From the NCBI RefSeq assembly GCF_900102025.1, contig NZ_FNAU01000012.1, positions 1 to 64,000 of the forward strand: 64,000 nt of DNA. Direction: 5' to 3'. Below the pieces are notes generated by a model. It made no database searches and was not told where the DNA came from. It saw only the letters and a list, made by a program, of their open reading frames with translations. Positions 61,142 to 64,000 of the stretch are shown here, piece by piece (the first letter of the stretch is position 1; each line of letters begins with the position of its first letter). The DNA is from Actinobaculum suis. GTDB taxonomy: Bacteria; Actinomycetota; Actinomycetes; Actinomycetales; Actinomycetaceae. A program made the position numbers and the translations under genes.

Positions 61142-62767
61142 TTACTGGCCCTCCCCGGCCGGTGCGGGCGCAGATGTAGCTGCGACGGATGGGTCTGGCG
61201 TGCCAGCTGCTACCTCGGGTGCTGCCCCAGCAGCCGCACCCGCGGATACCTCAGCACCTGCTACTCCGGGTGCGTTAGTAGCCGCCGCGTTCTCGGGCAC
61301 CTCAGTAAGCGCCGCGGGTTCGCGAGCCGCCTCGCCCAGCCAGAAGCCTTCTATGAGCCGGCGCAACCAGTACGTATCTGCATTATGACTCAGTTCCCGG
61401 GCTGAATGCATGGAAAGCAAAGGAATTCCCACGTCTACCGTGGAAATTCCGAGCCGGGTGGCGGTGAGCGGGCCGATCGTGGTTCCGCAGGGCACCGAGT
61501 TATTGGAAACGAAGTTTTGTACCGGGGTGCCGGTGGCCCGGGCGGCCTGCAATACCGCGGTCACGGAAACAGCATCGGAAGCGTACCGTTGCTGGGCGTT
61601 GAATTTGAGCATCGGGCCGTGACCGGCTACCGGGTACTGATCGGGGTCATACTTTTCCGCGTAGTTCGGGTTCATCGAATGGCCAGAATCGGCGGAAATA
61701 CAAATGGAGCCGGCAAGCATTTGCGCGTACGTTTCGGGGCTGGCGCCCAACGAAATCGCACACCGTTGCAAAACAGTTTCCAAAATCGGGCCGGCGGCGC
61801 CGCTCGTAGTACCCGAACCAACTTCTTCATGGTCGAAGGCAGCAAACACGGCCACAAAATCCGCTTCCCGAGCTTGCGAACTAGCCGCATAGCGCAAGAA
61901 AGCGTGCAAAGAAGCGTGGACGGAAACCAGATTGTCTTGCCGGGGGCCGGAAAGGTAATCCCCATTCAGGGCCGGCGGTTCTACCGTGTAAGCATAAATA
62001 TCGTGCCAAGCAATATCGCCGGCCCGCACTGCCCCACCGCTCGCCGCGGCCAAGAGCGGGCGCAAAGGATACTGCGCCGCAGCCCGGCCAGTTTCACCGC
62101 CGGTAGCCGCGCCAGCGCCGGTGGCAGCGCCAACGCCGGTAGCCGCGCCGTTACCGTTGCCCGCGTTGTTACCGGTGGCCGTGGAGGTGCTCGCCGTATC
62201 CTCCGTGTTATCCGGGAGCGGCACCGTAAGGATGGGATGCAGGTGGCGTTGCGGATCTAGATCAAGTTTGGTGGAAGCCGAGCGGTCCAGGTGCGGGGCG
62301 ATCTGCGGGATCACCATGCACGGGCCGGTAGCTACGAGATGTGTTTGGCCCGCATAGTCGGTAACCCGGCCGGCCAATCCGAGATCGCGGTTTAGCCACG
62401 AACCAAGCAAGGGCCCGCCATAAACTTCCATATCCACCTGGGTAAAACCGAAATGTTGCGAGGCCTCATTCGGCTTTAGTTTGAGGCTGGGCGAATCCGT
62501 GTGCGAACCGACGATGCGGTAGCCACGCACCTTTTGTTCCGGAATCCACCAGGCCAACACGCCGCCCCCGCGCACAATAAAGTGCCCGCCAGGCGCGCCG
62601 CTCCAAGTTTCCGTTTCGGTTTCTTGCCGGAACCCGGCCGCGCGCAAAGCTTGCGCAATCTCCGCCGCCGCATGATACGAAGTGGGCGAAGCCGTAATAA
62701 AACGGGCCAAAGACGTTGCGTTTTCTTTCACAGCCACGCGGAAAGCTTCCGCTTTAGCATTCTCCAT
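61142..62767 (-). CDS. M18 family aminopeptidase
   Basis: A 541-residue zinc aminopeptidase that removes N-terminal, often acidic, residues from peptides. Metal and catalytic residues are visible in GSHTDSPSLKLKPN, GPRQDNLVS, AAFDHEEVGSGT, ICISADSGHSMNPN and LLSMHSARELS. An Ala/Gly/Thr/Asn-rich insertion (about 190-226) and an 80-residue Ala/Pro tail make it longer than the usual 420-460 residues. No signal peptide is seen, so it is probably cytoplasmic. The nearby oligopeptide importer gives a plausible substrate source. ATG at 62767 has TACACT 7 nt upstream and no binding site, suggesting leaderless expression. Confidence 0.93.
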   Translation of the reverse strand: MENAKAEAFRVAVKENATSLARFITASPTSYHAAAEIAQALRAAGFRQETETETWSGAPGGHFIVRGGGVLAWWIPEQKVRGYRIVGSHTDSPSLKLKPNEASQHFGFTQVDMEVYGGPLLGSWLNRDLGLAGRVTDYAGQTHLVATGPCMVIPQIAPHLDRSASTKLDLDPQRHLHPILTVPLPDNTEDTASTSTATGNNAGNGNGAATGVGAATGAGAATGGETGRAAAQYPLRPLLAAASGGAVRAGDIAWHDIYAYTVEPPALNGDYLSGPRQDNLVSVHASLHAFLRYAASSQAREADFVAVFAAFDHEEVGSGTTSGAAGPILETVLQRCAISLGASPETYAQMLAGSICISADSGHSMNPNYAEKYDPDQYPVAGHGPMLKFNAQQRYASDAVSVTAVLQAARATGTPVQNFVSNNSVPCGTTIGPLTATRLGISTVDVGIPLLSMHSARELSHNADTYWLRRLIEGFWLGEAAREPAALTEVPENAAATNAPGVAGAEVSAGAAAGAAPEVAAGTPDPSVAATSAPAPAGEGQ

Positions 62768-62774
62768 GGCCCAT

Positions 62775-62780
62775 AGTGTA
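62775..62780 (-). promoter_or_regulatory. Putative leaderless -10 box (TACACT) of the M18 gene
   Basis: TACACT lies 7 nt before ATG at 62767 on the minus strand, within a gap of only 39 bases to the divergent gene. Confidence 0.55.
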
Positions 62781-62793
62781 GCTGCCAGGGCTG

Positions 62794-62799
62794 TACGCT
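62794..62799 (+). promoter_or_regulatory. Putative leaderless -10 box (TACGCT) of the S33 gene
   Basis: TACGCT lies 7 nt before ATG at 62807. It mirrors the M18 -10 box, so the two promoters must overlap. Confidence 0.5.
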
Positions 62800-62806
62800 G
62801 GTATTC

Positions 62807-64000
62807 ATGACTAGAACTACGAAGCAGCTGGGAAACCTCAGCCTGGAAGAAATACGGCTCACCGTACCGCTCACCACCCAGAGCGCAGATAAGCGCACAA
62901 TCGAAATTTTTGCCCGGATAGTTACCCGGCCCGGCGGGGAAAACCTGCCCTATCTTTTCTTCTTGCAGGGCGGCCCGGGCAGTGAAGCGCCGCGCCCGGC
63001 AGGTAGCCCGCTAACGCCGTCGTGGTTGGAAACCGCACTCACTAAGTACCGCGTGGTAATGGTGGATCAGCGCGGTACCGGGCTTTCCACCCCGGTAAAC
63101 GACGCGATTTTGGAAACCGGCACCGCGGAGCAAGTAGCTGAATACATGAGCCATTTGCGGGCCGATGGGATCGTGCGGGATTGCGAGGCCCTGCGCACGG
63201 AACTCGGCGCGGAAAAGATTAATCTGCTGGGGCAGTCTTTTGGTGGCTTCACCACTTTGCATTATTTGACCGTGCATCCCGAATCAATTGACCAGGCATA
63301 TTTCACCGGTGGGCTTTCCGCGATCGACCACAGTGCCGACGACGTGTACTCCCTCACCTACGAAAAGATGCGGTGGCTTTCCGAGAGCTACTACCGCCGT
63401 TTCCCCGAACACCGGGCGAAAGTGCGCGACTTGGTAGCACGGGCCGGGCAGGGTGAAATTGTGCTCCCGGATGGCGAGGTGGTTTCTGAATCGCGGCTGC
63501 GTTCCATCGGGCATGTGCTGGGCATGAACGATGGCTGGCTTTCCCTGTACTACCTGCTCGAGAAAGATCCGCAGTCCAATGCTTTCCGCTATGACCTGGC
63601 GGCTATGTTGCCTTACGGTGGGCGCAACCCGATTTACTATGTAATGCACGAATCTTCTTATGCGGATGGGGTAGTCACCAATTGGAGTGCGGAGCGGTGC
63701 TTGCCGGAACAGTTCCGGGAAGATCCCACGCTACTTACCGGTGAGCACGTATTTTCGCAGTGGAGTGACACCGTGCCCGCTTTCCAACCGTGGAAGGAAG
63801 TAACGCAGTTGCTCGCCACCTGGCAGTGGCCAAAACTGTACGACGCCGCCGCTTTGCGGAACTCCGCGGCGCAGGGTGCGGCCGCCGTGTATTTCCACGA
63901 TGCCTACGTGCCCGTGGAATACTCCTTGGAAACGGCGGCACACTTGCCCGACGTGAAGCTATTCATTAGTTCCGAAAACGAGCACAATGGCCTGCGCACC
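62807..64000 (+). CDS. Alpha/beta hydrolase, prolyl aminopeptidase-like (S33), 3' truncated by window
   Basis: An open frame of 398 codons from ATG at 62807 to the window edge, with no stop. FFLQGGPGSEAPRP holds the oxyanion GGPG motif, VVMVDQRGTGLST follows, and LLGQSFGGFTTLHYL is the nucleophile elbow (GQSFGG). This is the arrangement of proline iminopeptidases of family S33, which free N-terminal proline. The acid and histidine of the triad would be near the end: SSENEHNGLRT may contain the histidine. The start has no Shine-Dalgarno site but has TACGCT at 7 nt. It is divergent from the M18 aminopeptidase, so two peptide-degrading enzymes share one intergenic region. Confidence 0.88.
   Translation, partial: MTRTTKQLGNLSLEEIRLTVPLTTQSADKRTIEIFARIVTRPGGENLPYLFFLQGGPGSEAPRPAGSPLTPSWLETALTKYRVVMVDQRGTGLSTPVNDAILETGTAEQVAEYMSHLRADGIVRDCEALRTELGAEKINLLGQSFGGFTTLHYLTVHPESIDQAYFTGGLSAIDHSADDVYSLTYEKMRWLSESYYRRFPEHRAKVRDLVARAGQGEIVLPDGEVVSESRLRSIGHVLGMNDGWLSLYYLLEKDPQSNAFRYDLAAMLPYGGRNPIYYVMHESSYADGVVTNWSAERCLPEQFREDPTLLTGEHVFSQWSDTVPAFQPWKEVTQLLATWQWPKLYDAAALRNSAAQGAAAVYFHDAYVPVEYSLETAAHLPDVKLFISSENEHNGLRT

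Overview
The window looks like a chromosomal segment from a moderately GC-rich actinobacterium. The likeliest family is Actinomycetaceae or a close relative, at moderate confidence. Supporting signs are frequent GTG and TTG starts, apparently leaderless genes, an FdxA-type 7Fe ferredoxin, an Rv1264-like class III cyclase, multiple LCP proteins and an actinobacterial-style cell-wall polysaccharide locus. I saw no rRNA, tRNA, transposase, phage gene or CRISPR array.

Region 1 (about 1-36650) is a large cell-surface glycopolymer locus. It holds rmlB, rmlC and rmlD for dTDP-L-rhamnose (no rmlA in the window), a Wzm/Wzt-type ABC exporter with two RgpF-like rhamnan glycosyltransferases and a small coiled-coil protein, and many GT2/GT4 glycosyltransferases. 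It also holds a Wzx-like flippase, UDP-glucose dehydrogenase, several polytopic proteins (DUF7657-like, YfhO-like, two DUF2142, LPG-synthase-like), two polyprenyl-phosphate-type GT2 enzymes, a DUF2304 protein, GtrA, and two LCP proteins that probably ligate the finished polymer to peptidoglycan. A secreted FG-GAP/gamma-glutamylcyclotransferase fusion and a lipoprotein sit in the middle. The overlapping GtrB-like/YfhO gene pair plus GtrA resembles the three-component CsbB-YfhO-GtcA extracytoplasmic glycosylation system.

Region 2 (about 36750-49550) is regulatory and housekeeping: a two-component system preceded by an adenylate cyclase, a DUF885 metallopeptidase overlapping a Maf-NUDIX fusion, ferredoxin, a VanW-domain membrane protein, a small membrane protein and TypA/BipA.

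Region 3 (about 49900-58925) is an oligopeptide ABC uptake locus: oppB, oppC, a fused oppDF ATPase and two tandem oppA paralogues of equal length. Both oppA genes share an upstream 17-bp palindrome and a similar downstream two-tier hairpin. Region 4 (59190-64000) has a divergent AMP-ligase-like protein without a recognisable P-loop, an M18 aminopeptidase, and an S33 prolyl-aminopeptidase-like gene running off the window.

The most striking genome-scale pattern is pervasive short tandem duplication. Inside genes the repeat periods are multiples of three. Outside genes they are often not, and at eight or more gene ends the duplicated unit contains the stop codon itself. A second pattern is at least eight genes whose start lies 6-7 nt after a TANNNT hexamer with no Shine-Dalgarno sequence, which suggests leaderless transcription.
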